Shown here: one piece after another, positions 54,573 through 64,000 of the stretch
Layout of the letters: each line of letters opens with the position of its first letter
Numbering within the stretch: the stretch's first letter is position 1
Position numbers and translations under genes: made by a program
Assembly: GCF_023159225.1 (NCBI RefSeq)
Contig: NC_063173.1
Location: forward strand, 6,516,352-6,580,351
Length of the DNA stretch: 64,000 nucleotides
Reading direction: 5' to 3'
Source of the DNA: Perognathus longimembris pacificus
Taxonomy: Eukaryota > Chordata > Mammalia > Rodentia > Heteromyidae
Notes under the pieces: model-generated
What the model was told of the DNA's origin: nothing
What the model saw: only the letters and a program-made list of their open reading frames with translations
Databases searched by the model: none

Positions 54573-54954
54573 ATGGTTTTTAGTAAGCACCTGGTCCTGA
54601 GCTACTGCTTCCTAATGCAGCCCAACAGAGCAGGGAAGGTCATGTTACTGCTGGCCCATCCAGTTCAAATTTCAGTGACTTGCCAAAGAAATCACCGGTG
54701 GTGCATTCACCATCACAAGGTTTCAGAGCCGTTCGAGTCTAAAGGTTTTGTTAATTATACATGCTGGATGATACCATGCGTTCAGGAGTGATAGTACTAA
54801 GTCAAGATGATGAAAATGACCCTAAGTGCATAGACTGCTTAGTCAATTGTCACGTAACAGCTTCTCAGAAGCTCTGAAGATCCAGGTCTGTACTATAGTT
54901 TAGAACAAGTAAGGTTTTATTTCTTTTCCTATCAGCACTACGTCTTTATGTTTT
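54573..54954. other. Unassigned sequence
   Basis: No feature recognised. Confidence 0.4.
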
Positions 54955-55112
54955 GTGTTGTTGAGCCACAGCTTGACCTCCGGTTGTTTGGTAGTTCACT
55001 GGAGATAAGAGTCTCACAGATTTCCTTGCCTCGGCTGGCTTTGAGCAGTGATCCTCAGATTTTAGCCTCCTGAGTTGCTAGGAGTCCAGGTGTGAGCACC
55101 AACGCTGGCTTA
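54955..55112 (-). repeat. B1-dID SINE lacking its tail end
   Basis: Starts in the ID half ('ttgagccacagcttgacctc') and continues with 'gatcctcagattttagcctc' 'ctgagttgctaggagtccag'. Confidence 0.83.
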
Positions 55113-55129
55113 AGATCGACCTTCAGTTA

Positions 55130-55530
55130 ATTAGTATGAATCAGAGTTGTTTCTATAATAGCCTCATTCCTTCATTCACCTGCAGCACTTGCATTCCAAA
55201 TTACCCTTCTGATATGAAATAAATGGGTGAAATATCACGAGTGCATAGAGAAGCCACAGGAAGTACTGCCCATCTCATTTACATGCGACTATATTCTATC
55301 ATGTGAGCTGCAGGAAAAATGTGACTTGTCATCACATTTATCCATTTATGAAACAATTGTTTTTCACACTTACATCTCTGAATTAAGGAGGCATCTTACA
55401 GTTGTTAATGCCGCGTTATCCTGGGAAGTCACTTTAATGAGACATGAAATAATATTGCATTTTATCTTAGCTTATATTTTTGGTTGCAGTTGTATCAATT
55501 TTATCTGTGAGTATTAGCCTTCATCCGGAT
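55130..55530. promoter_or_regulatory. Candidate conserved non-coding sequence
   Basis: About 400 bp of repeat-free, AT-rich, CpG-poor DNA with balanced word content (for example 'atgaaacaattgtttttcac', 'gaagtcactttaatgagaca'). It has the look of vertebrate conserved non-coding elements, a judgement by eye that needs an alignment. A 96-residue frame over it (55227-55517, +) lacks coding support. Confidence 0.22.
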
Positions 55531-55534
55531 CCTT

Positions 55535-55685
55535 TTATTAGGTAGTTACTATTGTGATCTCAATTCCCTCATCGAGAGACTGACGCACAAGAGGCTAGGG
55601 ACCTTGCAGAAGGTTTCACAGCTTGTGAGCGACAGATTGAGGACTTAGCGGCAGAGTCTGGCTCCTGAGCCAGCTTTGACCACTC
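55535..55685 (-). repeat. MIR SINE
   Basis: 'ttattaggtagttactattg' 'tgatctcaattccctcatcg' ... 'cagaaggtttcacagcttgt' 'gagcgacagattgaggactt' follows the reverse-complement MIR order. Confidence 0.65.
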
Positions 55686-56296
55686 CACCACCCCGCCTCT
55701 CATGCTTTCTCCACCTGAGCTCCTACAGTGACCGGTCATTGGAGGCCAGATGTCTGTGGTCTGTCCCAGACCCGAGGAAACTCAGCTCTTAGACATTAGA
55801 TTGGTAGGTGTTGGTAGCTTTTCCTAAGGCTCACATCCTAGAGTTGACTTGGTTTAGGTTTCTAGAAAGACCTTGTATAACTGTATGTTAAAATGACATC
55901 GCCCTGCCCCCTCCAGCTCTCAGGCTTGAGAGAACTAATGCTGGGAAAACATATTGACTTTCTTTGTTCCTTTCTTTCTTTCTGTCTTTTTTTTTGTCCT
56001 GGCATTGTTAAAATGTAGCCTAATGAAAGCCCAAAGGGACCTCTCATAACTACACATCAACCTACTTCTTTTTATCAGAGTGCTTAAATGGTTTTTAAGT
56101 AGTTCCCATTTTTCTCTCTCACTCTGGGGATGAAAAATTAACATCTTAATGGAATACAAACTCAAAAGTAAGTGCCTTATTTTATTACTCTTAGAGGAAT
56201 CATTAAAAACACTTAGATACAGCATATCTGCTTCGCAGATAATCCTGAGGTCTTGATTTTTGTCTTGAAAAGAAGTATTCACCTCATTGAAAAATA

Positions 56297-56298
<2 letters not shown>
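55686..56298. other. Unassigned sequence
   Basis: A T/C-rich patch lies at 55960-56000. A minus-strand 133-residue frame beginning in the CA repeat (55935-56336) is not credible. Confidence 0.45.

Positions 56299-56337
<39 letters not shown>
56299..56337. repeat. (AC)n microsatellite
   Basis: About 19 uninterrupted AC units. Confidence 0.95.
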
Positions 56338-56338
<1 letters not shown>

Positions 56339-56499
56339 TCTATTGATGTGTCACTATGCCAGCACATGTGAAACCAAAATTTTGGCTCTTATATCATCAT
56401 TTAGGCTGGTTTCGTTTTTAATATAAATCACAAATAATGCCCATGTATATACCGCCGACCATAGATTGATCACTGGCAACTGTCCACTCACAATATACC

Positions 56500-56780
56500 C
56501 GTAAGGTTTATTAAAGCAGCTAGCTGATAAAGGAGAACACCACGCAGTATTCAGGCAGGAGAGAAGTTAAGTCCTGAACTGCTGGACTGTGGCTGAGATG
56601 ATTAATGGCTGGAGAGAAGGGGTGACCCACCACCAGCCAGGCCGTTTCTAGGGCAGGGCGGGGGCGTGGTCAGGTGGGAAGGGGTGGCTGCCCCCAGGTA
56701 TGCCAGTTACTGGGCGGAGACTTGGGGGGGGGGCATCTGCATGGAGCCTTCCCAGGGGCGGACCTTACAATACCTTTAGT
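56500..56780. other. GC-rich block of unknown origin
   Basis: Locally GC- and G-run-rich ('agggcagggcgggggcgtgg', a 10-G run near 56730), ending in 'aggggcggaccttacaatac'. It could be part of an ERV LTR or a small GC-rich element. No family assigned. Confidence 0.35.
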
Positions 56781-57571
56781 TTAAATCAAAGTTACTGCAA
56801 ATTTCTAGAGGATTAAAATCCAGCGTGTAGACAGATGTCTCCAACACTTCCAATCAATGTTGCCTTTTCAGCCTTTGGGAGTACCTGCTGTGCTGTTGTT
56901 CTCAGTGCCTCGCAAAGAACTGGGACGTAGAAGGCACCAGAAATTCATAAATGGCTTTCCCCAGCTGGATGGAGAAGCAATTGCCTCCTTAGCCTGTCCA
57001 TGCAAGCAAAGGTGCTCCCCAAATGGGCTCTCGCATGTAGATGTGTGACTACTGGAAAAGTAAGGTCGCCAGGCGATCTTCAGTGTCCAGCTGCACACGT
57101 CCATTTATTTCCACGACCAGGAGCTTTGATCGGTTACCAGGATGCGGGCACATGGTAGCATATTTTCCTCTTACAAACAATTATGAGTATTAAGAATAAC
57201 CTTGGGAGGTTTTAGGGAATGCTTCCTTTCACAAAGAGTTGAGTTGTTTATCTGTGTTTGCTGTTTCTTGCTAAAAGGATGCTGCCTTCACTGCCTTCCT
57301 GGGTCTTATCAGTTTGGAAAACTGAAACCGGGGCTTTAATTCTGTTATCAACAATTGAAGGACTTGATTGATACAGATTCACAGTGCTTTCTTTTGTAAG
57401 TGAACTGTGCTAATTGTTGACCCCTAGGTCATTATTAGCAATGTTGTTACACTGTATGATGTCTTAGGTTGTTTTCTGACACATGTTTCATTTGATCTTT
57501 TTTCCTTTGATTCTATCAGTCTCTTATCTTAACATTATTGCTAGTGCATGCAATTAAAATTCAACACAGTA
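56781..57571. other. Unassigned sequence
   Basis: No repeat recognised. Opposed 63- and 78-residue frames near 56857-57104 are shadows. Confidence 0.45.
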
Positions 57572-57655
57572 TACATTTTTTTTGCAGCACTGGTGTGTGA
57601 ATTTATGGCTTCACACTTGCTAGGCAGGCATTCTGCTTGAACCACACCTCCAGAG
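57572..57655 (-). repeat. ID-type SINE
   Basis: Poly-T at left. The minus strand reads 'ggaggtgtggttcaagcaga' 'atgcctgcctagcaagtgtg' 'aagccataaattcacacacc', the ID layout with a decayed B box. Confidence 0.8.
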
Positions 57656-57674
57656 GTCTAGAATTTTGTGAATA

Positions 57675-57840
57675 TTTTGTGTCTGTTATAATTCTAGCTG
57701 CTGAAGAAAAACAAATAAGTAGTCAAATTTTTGGTCCTCAGGAAGCTTATTTTCCATTCGGAGAAAGAAGACTAAGCAAATAAATTCATGACTACAAGTG
57801 ATGAATGCTTTGAAGACATTAAAATGTGGTATTACCTAGC
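57675..57840 (+). repeat. L2 fragment
   Basis: 'ttggtcctcaggaagcttat' ... 'gactaagcaaataaattcat' 'gactacaagtgatgaatgct' matches the L2 3' order (gtccctgccctcaaggagcttac .. gacaaataaataag .. gataagtgctatgaag). Confidence 0.65.
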
Positions 57841-57859
57841 TGTAAACAGTAGCATTTAT

Positions 57860-58098
57860 TGGGTGCTGCTGGCTCATGCCTGTAATCCTAGCTACTCAGA
57901 GGGCTAGGATTTTAGGATCAAGGTTCAAAGCCAACTGGGGCAGAAAACTCCATGAGAGTCTTATCTCCAATTATCCAGCAAAAAGCCAAAACTGGAAGCA
58001 TGGCTCAAGTGGTAGAGTGCCAGCCTTGAGTGGAAAATTTCAAGCAAGAACTCAAAGCCCTGAGCTCAAGGCCTCTCCTCCTTATACACACAACAAAG
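57860..58098 (+). repeat. B1-dID-type composite SINE
   Basis: 'ggtgctgctggctcatgcct' 'gtaatcctagctactcagag' head, 'gcatggctcaagtggtagag' 'tgccagccttgagtgg' ID half, CA-containing tail. This is the last rodent-type SINE before the right edge. Confidence 0.92.
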
Positions 58099-58184
58099 CA
58101 GCATTAGGAAAACAAGGATGCTAGAGGCAGGCCAGTGTAAAATACAGCCCTAAAGCTGCCCTGCTCTGTGGTCGGAAAAGCTGT

Positions 58185-58345
58185 TCTGCTTTTCTGTGCC
58201 TTAGCTTTCTTATCTCTAAAGCAGAGACAACTGTAGCTCCTATCTCATAGCCTTGGTTTAGGGCTTAAATTAATCAATGCACAGATTATATAGAATAATG
58301 TCTGTCCTATATTAGGTACTTGGCAACATTAGCTTTCTTTAGTAG
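58185..58345 (+). repeat. MIR SINE
   Basis: 'gtgccttagctttcttatct' 'ctaaagcagagacaac' ... 'cctatctcatagccttggtt' ... 'ctatattaggtacttggcaa' follows the MIR 3' half. Confidence 0.65.
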
Positions 58346-58349
58346 TTAA

Positions 58350-58525
58350 TATTCTCTGAGCCTTTTCTATGAGCTAGGAATTATGACATTCATCAAAATT
58401 ATGCCATGAAGTAGGTTATGATGAACCATTTTCAGATCAGAAGTCTGAAGGTTAGAAGAAATCACTCACAAGATTACTCAGCTAGAAAGTAGCAAAAGTA
58501 CTGAGTGATTCTGCTCAGTTCTCAA
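58350..58525 (-). repeat. MIR SINE
   Basis: 'ccatgaagtaggttatgatg' 'aaccattttcagatcagaag' 'tctgaaggttagaagaaatc' 'actcacaagattactcagct' matches the reverse-complement MIR core. With the preceding element it forms an inverted pair. Confidence 0.65.
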
Positions 58526-59834
58526 ATATCTCTTGGTCTCTTCATAACAAGCAAGTTTGTTTTCTCCAAAGACTTCACTGTGGCTGATTAATTAAGCCTA
58601 CTGCATCCATAATCTCACACTTGTGACTAGAGAGGTAAAACATATTTACTGACACAAGACTCATCTTCCTTGTGTTCTTTTTTCTTTTAGATATTTTTCT
58701 CCTTTTATATGAGTCTGTTTTGCTAATGCCTAAGCACAGGCTGTTCATTCCCTCAGCAGCATATTTTATGTATGTTTGATGCTATTTTGTTCTGATAGAA
58801 TTCATTAATTACCAGCCAACTATGCTGTGCCTTAGGAATTAGAGTTTTCTATTTCATCTTTGCCTTCTAGGCGAATAGCTTCAGCACGGAGAGCTTCACG
58901 GCAGACTTCCATTTGTGAGGTTCCAGATTTTATCCATTTAGTTGAAACACAAAATTGCTACGATTTCCTTTTTCATGACCTTTTCAAATGTCTTTTTTCT
59001 CTTCCCAATCACAATTCCATTTAGACCAAATAGCATTCAGAAATCCTCACTTTAGTGGTAATCTGCTTTCCTTTTTATATCTGGTTCTAAACCACAATCA
59101 TTACCTTTTTCCTTCAATTGCTCAGACACTTGGTGTGGACTTTATTATGCAACATCTGGCCAGATGTGAAAGTGCTCTCTTAACACAAAGGAGACTTGTA
59201 AATCCCCAGAGCTCAGTAGAACTGGAAAGCATGCATACACAAGTTTCATGAGGCTTTCAAAGGAAAGTGCTATGAAATTCTGGAACTTGGCCTCCATTCC
59301 TTGTGTGACTATGCCCTTTTCTCCTTCCTGACGGAGAGGGGAGGAGGAGGTAGTTAGGGGCGTGGCAGGCTGGTGGCCCTTCTTGGAGATGTTACTTTGC
59401 AAATTGGCACCACAATCAGCAAGGGCACTGCCGGCATCTGGCCTCTGCCATTTTACTATCCTGTCACTTTGAGATTTTATGCTCTCCTCTGAAGAATAAA
59501 GTAGCAATAGTTACACGGCTGTGTGAAGAGTAAATAGCAGAACAATATAAATATTTTGACATACTAAGCACTCTACAATGGTCATAATAATTAGTTGCCA
59601 CCTCCGGTTTCGGCACACATTTGGGATTGCTTTTGAATCTTTGAGCCTAGTTAATTCCTTAAGATGTGGTCTATTCATGGTGACATCCAAGAGGAACTCT
59701 GTGGTATCCCTACCCAACCTGTTCCCAATTATTTACTACAGTTAAAGGAATTTCTCCACACGGCCCAACCCATTTCCATGATGCTTATGCTTAAAATCAT
59801 TGGCACCAACATCTCCATGGATCCACTGATTGAA
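58526..59834. other. Unassigned, SINE-free sequence
   Basis: No repeat family recognised. A minus-strand 120-residue frame (59145-59507) has no recognisable motif. Confidence 0.45.
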
Positions 59835-60290
59835 TTATTCATCAAACACTTTTCAATTATCTAGTAGTCATTCCCCTGTGAAGTCATACCTTCCCCTGTG
59901 AAGCTTACTGTCTGTAAAGGTGGAACATTTATTTACATTCAGAATAAGAGTGAGGGGGGGGGGAAGCAGAAAAGAAACTATATTGAGGTCATAGCCAAGG
60001 AAATACCATGGAAGACTGACGATCATGTGTTACAGCTAGGAAAAGGCTTCCTGGAGGAGATGATACACTTAGCCTGGTTTTGGAAGAAAATAGTTTGCTG
60101 AGTGGGCAAGAAAGACAAGAATTATAGACAGGTGGAGTGATAGTTGCTAGGTGACAGAAGGTGAGAACTCAGGATGTAACAGGTGAATGACAAGCCATTT
60201 AGTATTATATGAGCCTAATGTAAAGGTCTGGGTGCAGGTAGGGAGAGGCTGGTGAGAGAAGACATTTGGATTTATTTATGCAAAGTTATC
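59835..60290 (+). repeat. L2 fragment
   Basis: 'ttattcatcaaacacttttc', 'tgaagcttactgtctgtaaa' and especially 'ggaaaaggcttcctggagga' 'gatgatacacttagcctggt' 'tttggaag' follow the L2 3' region (gggaaggcttcctggaggaggtgacatttgagctgagtcttgaagga). Confidence 0.65.
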
Positions 60291-62055
60291 TAAGAAAGCT
60301 GGGCCTCACACATACCAAACACCCTTGTTGATTGCTTTCCATTTGTTTCGCTTGTTAAATGACTCCTGTTCTATAAGATACTTCCTATTTTTTTAATCTA
60401 GATTTTCTATTTCTATTTTCTTTATAGCTTGTTTTGAAGTCTCAGGCTGTCTGTCATTTTTTTTACTTTTTATTTTTAGTTCATAGTCCAGAAAGACCAA
60501 ACTATGGAATTATAATGAGGAGGCACAAATCGTTAGAGAAACTCAATAGTATAGAGAAAAATACCACGATGATGTGTATTTAATACTTCAATATGAGGAT
60601 CCAAAAAAAATAAGAGATAAGCAAACCCAAGGGGAGGGGAGGGAACTTGGTAAACGAGGGGGAGGGGTGAATTCAAAGTGGGTACATGGTTTGCAGGTAT
60701 GAAAGCCACAATGAAACTTCAAAATATGGCTGCTGATAAAAATGCAGAAACATCTACTTCCATTGCTTATAAATTCATATACCCACAGACTACTCAAAAT
60801 GTTTTTTTCTTGAATCCATTAAGTGGAAGGAAAGATTGTCTCTAACAGCCAATGGAGCTTTCGCAGTTAAAAACACTCAATTTTTCTCAGCGATTTTCTC
60901 TTGCAAGCTCTCCTGCCATTACGTCTCCTTCAAAATCTTCCCGTTTTTCGCATGTTCATTTCTTTAGCGTTTTCTATCAGCTTTGTTTGGATGATGATTG
61001 TGCGTACACTTCACTTTCTTCCTCACTAATAGTTGCCTCCAACAACAATTTTTCTGTAATTTCCTAGATAACTGTGTTTCATCGAGAAGACCCTTTGTGT
61101 TTTTGCTGCTCATTAATAAGTATATGGAGGTAGGGAATTGTCAGAAAGCTTTACCTTTCTTTCCTCCCTTTGATTACTAGAAAAATCCCCCATGATGAGA
61201 GAAAGCTATTGTTAAAACATTCAACCACTTAAAAGAAAATAACAATATTAAAAATGAAGATAAAATAGTGCATAAGTTACATTAATAAGAAGTCAATCAA
61301 TTACATGGCCACTTCTGAGAGAGATTAAGTAAAGAGGAATGAATGCACTATCACATAAAAAGAAGAATTGATAGGTGTTTTATGTGGACATGTCTATTGT
61401 ATGAAACTCACTGTCTTGCTCATATTTCGAGAACAAGGTGGCTTTTGCCCTAATTTCATATCTCTTTGGGTTCCAATGACCTCTTTAAAGGATGATGTGT
61501 TCCATTTTTTTAAAGACAAGCTTACTAGTTAATAAAGAACAATTAAATGGAAATTCCTTTTGGAATAATGTGATCCCTGGGCAATATTCAGTACATTAGA
61601 TATGGTAATCATCATATTGGAAGAAAATGTGGTGCACATAAAATTTCTTCTGATTTAGGAAACATTTTAAGGCATGAAGAACCAATGTCAGGGGTAAGAC
61701 CATTAAGAAATAATTTTTAATTCTTCAGATTTCAGGTTGTCATTCATTCTCCTAGGAAACATTTTTTTTGTTCTTTAAAATGCAGCCAATAGGAGTATTT
61801 GTACTCTTTTATTGTATTTGCTTTAATTTGGACTTCAGTGAATGTGCAATAATGAAGTGCCTTTCCTGGAACCAGCGCTCGACAGAGAGCACTTCTTGCT
61901 CCTCTTCAGTGTGTTCTCTCCGAAGGGATGCTGTTATGGAGAGAACTCGTGAAATGCTTGCAGCCACACAACCACAGCATAGGCTTTCAGTGATTATCAC
62001 AGCAATGGTGGTGACCACTGATTTCTATCTGTCTCCAAGGAACTGTGGTTAGCTT
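60291..62055. other. Unassigned, SINE-free, AT-rich sequence
   Basis: A purine-rich patch at 60630-60680 may be a LINE-1 3' UTR remnant, unproven. Otherwise no repeat or exon recognised. Small frames of 60-94 residues lack support. Confidence 0.4.
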
Positions 62056-62226
62056 TTTATACGCACTCCGCCTAACCCTCATGCCACAAGATAGGCGTGA
62101 GCCTTCATTTTTGCAGGTAGCACCCCCCCTCCCCCCCCCCCCCCCCCCCCGCAATTCCAAGAGACGAAATGATTTGTTCCGGGCTATACACAGCTGTTAC
62201 CAGTGGAGCTGGAATTTGAACTATCA
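62056..62226 (-). repeat. MIR SINE with internal poly-C expansion
   Basis: 'cctaaccctcatgccacaag' 'ataggcgtgagccttcattt' ... 'tccaagagacgaaatgattt' 'gttccgggctatacacagct' 'gttaccagtggagctggaat' 'ttgaac' is MIR in reverse complement. A ~28-base C-rich run (62123-62150) replaces the 'tatccccatttt' part. Confidence 0.72.
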
Positions 62227-62370
62227 GATTTCATGGCAGGGGTGGGTGTGGGTGGGAAGGCCTGATTATGATTATTTCCCCAAATCTGAGAAATTCGACA
62301 GTTCTGTGTGCAGTGTGCACAGGTCTGATCAGAGTTGAGGTGAGTAGAGCATTTGCTTAAGCACACTTGT

Positions 62371-62695
62371 TGTGAGGGTTATCACGCTAGCAAGTGAGCC
62401 TGTGTACTTCCATACATTTATTGTGAGGGTTGTTACGCTAGCAAGTGAGCCCGTGTATTTCAATACATTGATTAGGAGGGCTATTATGCTAGCAAGTGAG
62501 CCAGTGTACTTCAATACACTTATTGTGAGAGTCGTTATACTAGCAACTGGGCCCGTGTACTTCAATACACTTATTGTGGGGGTTGTTATACTAGCAAGTA
62601 AGTGAGCCCATGTTCTTGCATACACTTATTGTTGTGCTAGCGTGTGAGCCCATGTACTTCCATACACTTATTGTGAGCGCTGCTTTGCTGGCTGT
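62371..62695. repeat. 51-bp-unit minisatellite, ~6.5 copies
   Basis: Unit starts at 62371, 62422, 62473, 62524, 62575, 62630 and 62672. Four exact 51-bp periods are followed by a 55-bp unit (a 4-bp 'aagt'-type duplication), a 42-bp unit (deletion) and a partial unit. Each unit keeps 'gctagcaagtgagccc'-like and 'tgtacttcaatacacttatt' blocks. Since 51 is a multiple of 3, long repeat frames stay open on both strands. Confidence 0.96.
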
Positions 62696-62709
62696 TCACA
62701 GGGATGGCA

Positions 62710-62870
62710 TGTTACATTTCAACATTCTGCATCCATTTTGTCCCCACTGGCAGCAACCTTGGAAGGGATTTGTGATCATCCTTGCTCTATAGGCGAGACA
62801 CAGGGAGACTGCCACACACTCGAGTCCGCACAGGTAGTGAGGGATGACTGGACATGCCTTTATGCCAGTT
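62710..62870 (-). repeat. MIR-like fragment
   Basis: 'gtgatcatccttgctctata' 'ggcgagacacagggagactg' ... 'gagtccgcacaggtagtgag' resembles the reverse-complement MIR core (attatccccattttacagatgaggaaactgagg..cacacagctagtaagtg). Confidence 0.5.
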
Positions 62871-64000
62871 TTGTACCATCACTATCCCCAGGGCCAAACT
62901 GCAGGCCCAAGACCTCCCGAATCAAGCCCTCCGAGGGGAGAATGGCCGCCAGTGCTGCATCGTTTCTCCAATTCAGGACCTACTCCAAGGCCCCTCTGCT
63001 TTCTGTGTCTCAATTTCCCCAGCTGTAAAATTGGCAAAGCAATAGGACATCTGTCAAACTTTATTTTTTTGTTTTGAATCTCTGCACATGTAGAGATTTT
63101 AGACTAGGAGATGAGGATAAAACAATCTCCATGGATTTATTAGTCTTGTTAGACCATAATGCCTTGCCATGTTTAAATGAAGTGGGATGAAAATCACTTC
63201 ATTGGTTTTATCCTGTCTTCTCCCCAAGTCTGTCTACATCTCTCCATCTATTCTGCCACTGCTCTGATCTAGTCAGTACTGATCTTTGCATGGATTAGAG
63301 CCCTTTAACTCGAGTATCCCCACTTATCTGTGCCTTCCTTTTTCATAGTTACCTATGGCCAACCTTGGTCCAAAAATATTACTCCAATGCAGCCACAAAT
63401 TAAGATCTTTCAAGAGAGACCACATTCACATGTAGCTGTTGTTACTATATGCAGTTATAATTGTTTTCTTTCGGTGTGATGCCTAATCTATAAATTAAAC
63501 CATATCATAGGTACCTGTAGAAAGAAACAAACCACATCTAAGCCTCAGTGTTATCTGTACCTCCAGGCACCCACTGGGGATGTTGGAACGTATCCTCCAA
63601 AGATAAGGCAAGAAATCTCTAGTCATTCTTCAGCCCCCGGGGGGCTCTCTCTCTCTCAACCATTCTCTGTTCAGCAACAACAGGCATCATTTTAAAAAGC
63701 CATATTTGTTCCAGACAGCTTTGGGTTTAAGCCTTTCCAATCAACTGCTTCCCACTGACTTCAAGGTTCAGTCAAGGTCAAGGTTCAGTCAAGGTTCAGA
63801 AAAGTGATGTGGTCAGGGCACCATCAATAAAACATTGCTGCAGACTCAGAGATGGGACCAGAAAAGTAGCATGCTATTCACTAGTCAATCTGAAGAATAG
63901 CTTCCATAGGGAGCTGTTCAAACCTGTGTGTGATTATACTGAACCAAGTACTGAGAAAATGCAGTGAATTTAAATAAGTATTTTACATGTATCTCACCGT
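62871..64000. other. Unassigned sequence to window end
   Basis: A short direct repeat of 'tcaaggttcag' with a 'tcaagg' spacer lies at 63761-63799. No repeat family or exon recognised. Overlapping 63-96 residue frames near 62740-63077 are shadows in three phases. Confidence 0.45.

Noticed and set aside
60630..60680. LINE-1 3' UTR remnant
   Set aside because: Only a purine-rich patch with weak wording similarity; not enough to call.
62329..62625. Repeat protein with 17-residue units on either strand
   Set aside because: The minisatellite period is a multiple of three, so both strands stay open without any need for coding selection.
62371..62695. CRISPR-like array
   Set aside because: The whole 51-bp unit is repeated, with no constant-repeat/variable-spacer pattern, and the DNA is mammalian.

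Overview
This window is mammalian nuclear DNA from a rodent. It is non-coding, either intergenic or deep intronic: I see no intact protein-coding gene, no tRNA or rRNA gene and no convincing exon. The open frames are short and mostly come from microsatellites, SINEs or a minisatellite. The rodent call rests on the interspersed repeats: ID-type (BC1-like) SINEs, composite SINEs joining a B1/7SL-like head to an ID-like tail (the B1-dID type), and a dimeric ID-related SINE. This mix, with its recurring second-half phrase 'gctgtggctcaagtgg', is what I associate with geomyoid rodents (pocket mice and kangaroo rats). The family-level placement is from memory and less certain than 'rodent'.

Layout. 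Positions 1-16.8 kb hold ancient MIR and L2 pieces, about ten B1/ID SINEs, CA/TA microsatellites, two neighbouring ~43-bp tandem duplications near 8.6-8.9 kb, an old LINE-1 3' end at 14.1-14.6 kb, and a homeodomain-motif-rich unique stretch at 15.4-15.8 kb. At 16.87-17.9 kb lies a decayed processed HMGB1 pseudogene with its 3' UTR, interrupted by a (GA)n expansion. Positions 18-33 kb carry more SINEs, a LINE-1 3' end at 26.1-27.0 kb, a SINE-free stretch (27.7-29.9 kb) and a SINE/microsatellite cluster at 31.4-32.3 kb. Positions 33-36.3 kb contain two ERVL-MaLR-type LTRs, one apparently split by a later insert, and two very young dimeric SINEs. Positions 37-45.8 kb hold a third young SINE, a LINE-1 with a 5' inversion (41.25-41.79 kb), a 5'-truncated LINE-1 with perfect 12-bp target duplications that itself carries a nested young SINE (43.38-44.38 kb), and a SINE nested in a SINE (45.3-45.75 kb). 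Positions 46-58.1 kb hold compound microsatellites, including a ~400-bp GGA tract, and older SINEs. Positions 58.1-64 kb lack rodent-specific SINEs and contain only MIR/L2 relics, plus a 51-bp-unit minisatellite at 62.4-62.7 kb.

No genes work together here. What can be read is a record of retroposition: ancient MIR/L2, then MaLR LTRs and old LINE-1s, then composite SINEs, then the young dimeric SINEs and truncated LINE-1s that land inside the older layers. Boundaries of old repeats are approximate (about +/-20 bp) because they were set by eye. I found no undescribed biological system. The most useful observations are the HMGB1 retrocopy, the minisatellite whose period keeps both strands open, the LINE-1 inversion, the near-identical young SINE copies, and two candidate regulatory stretches.
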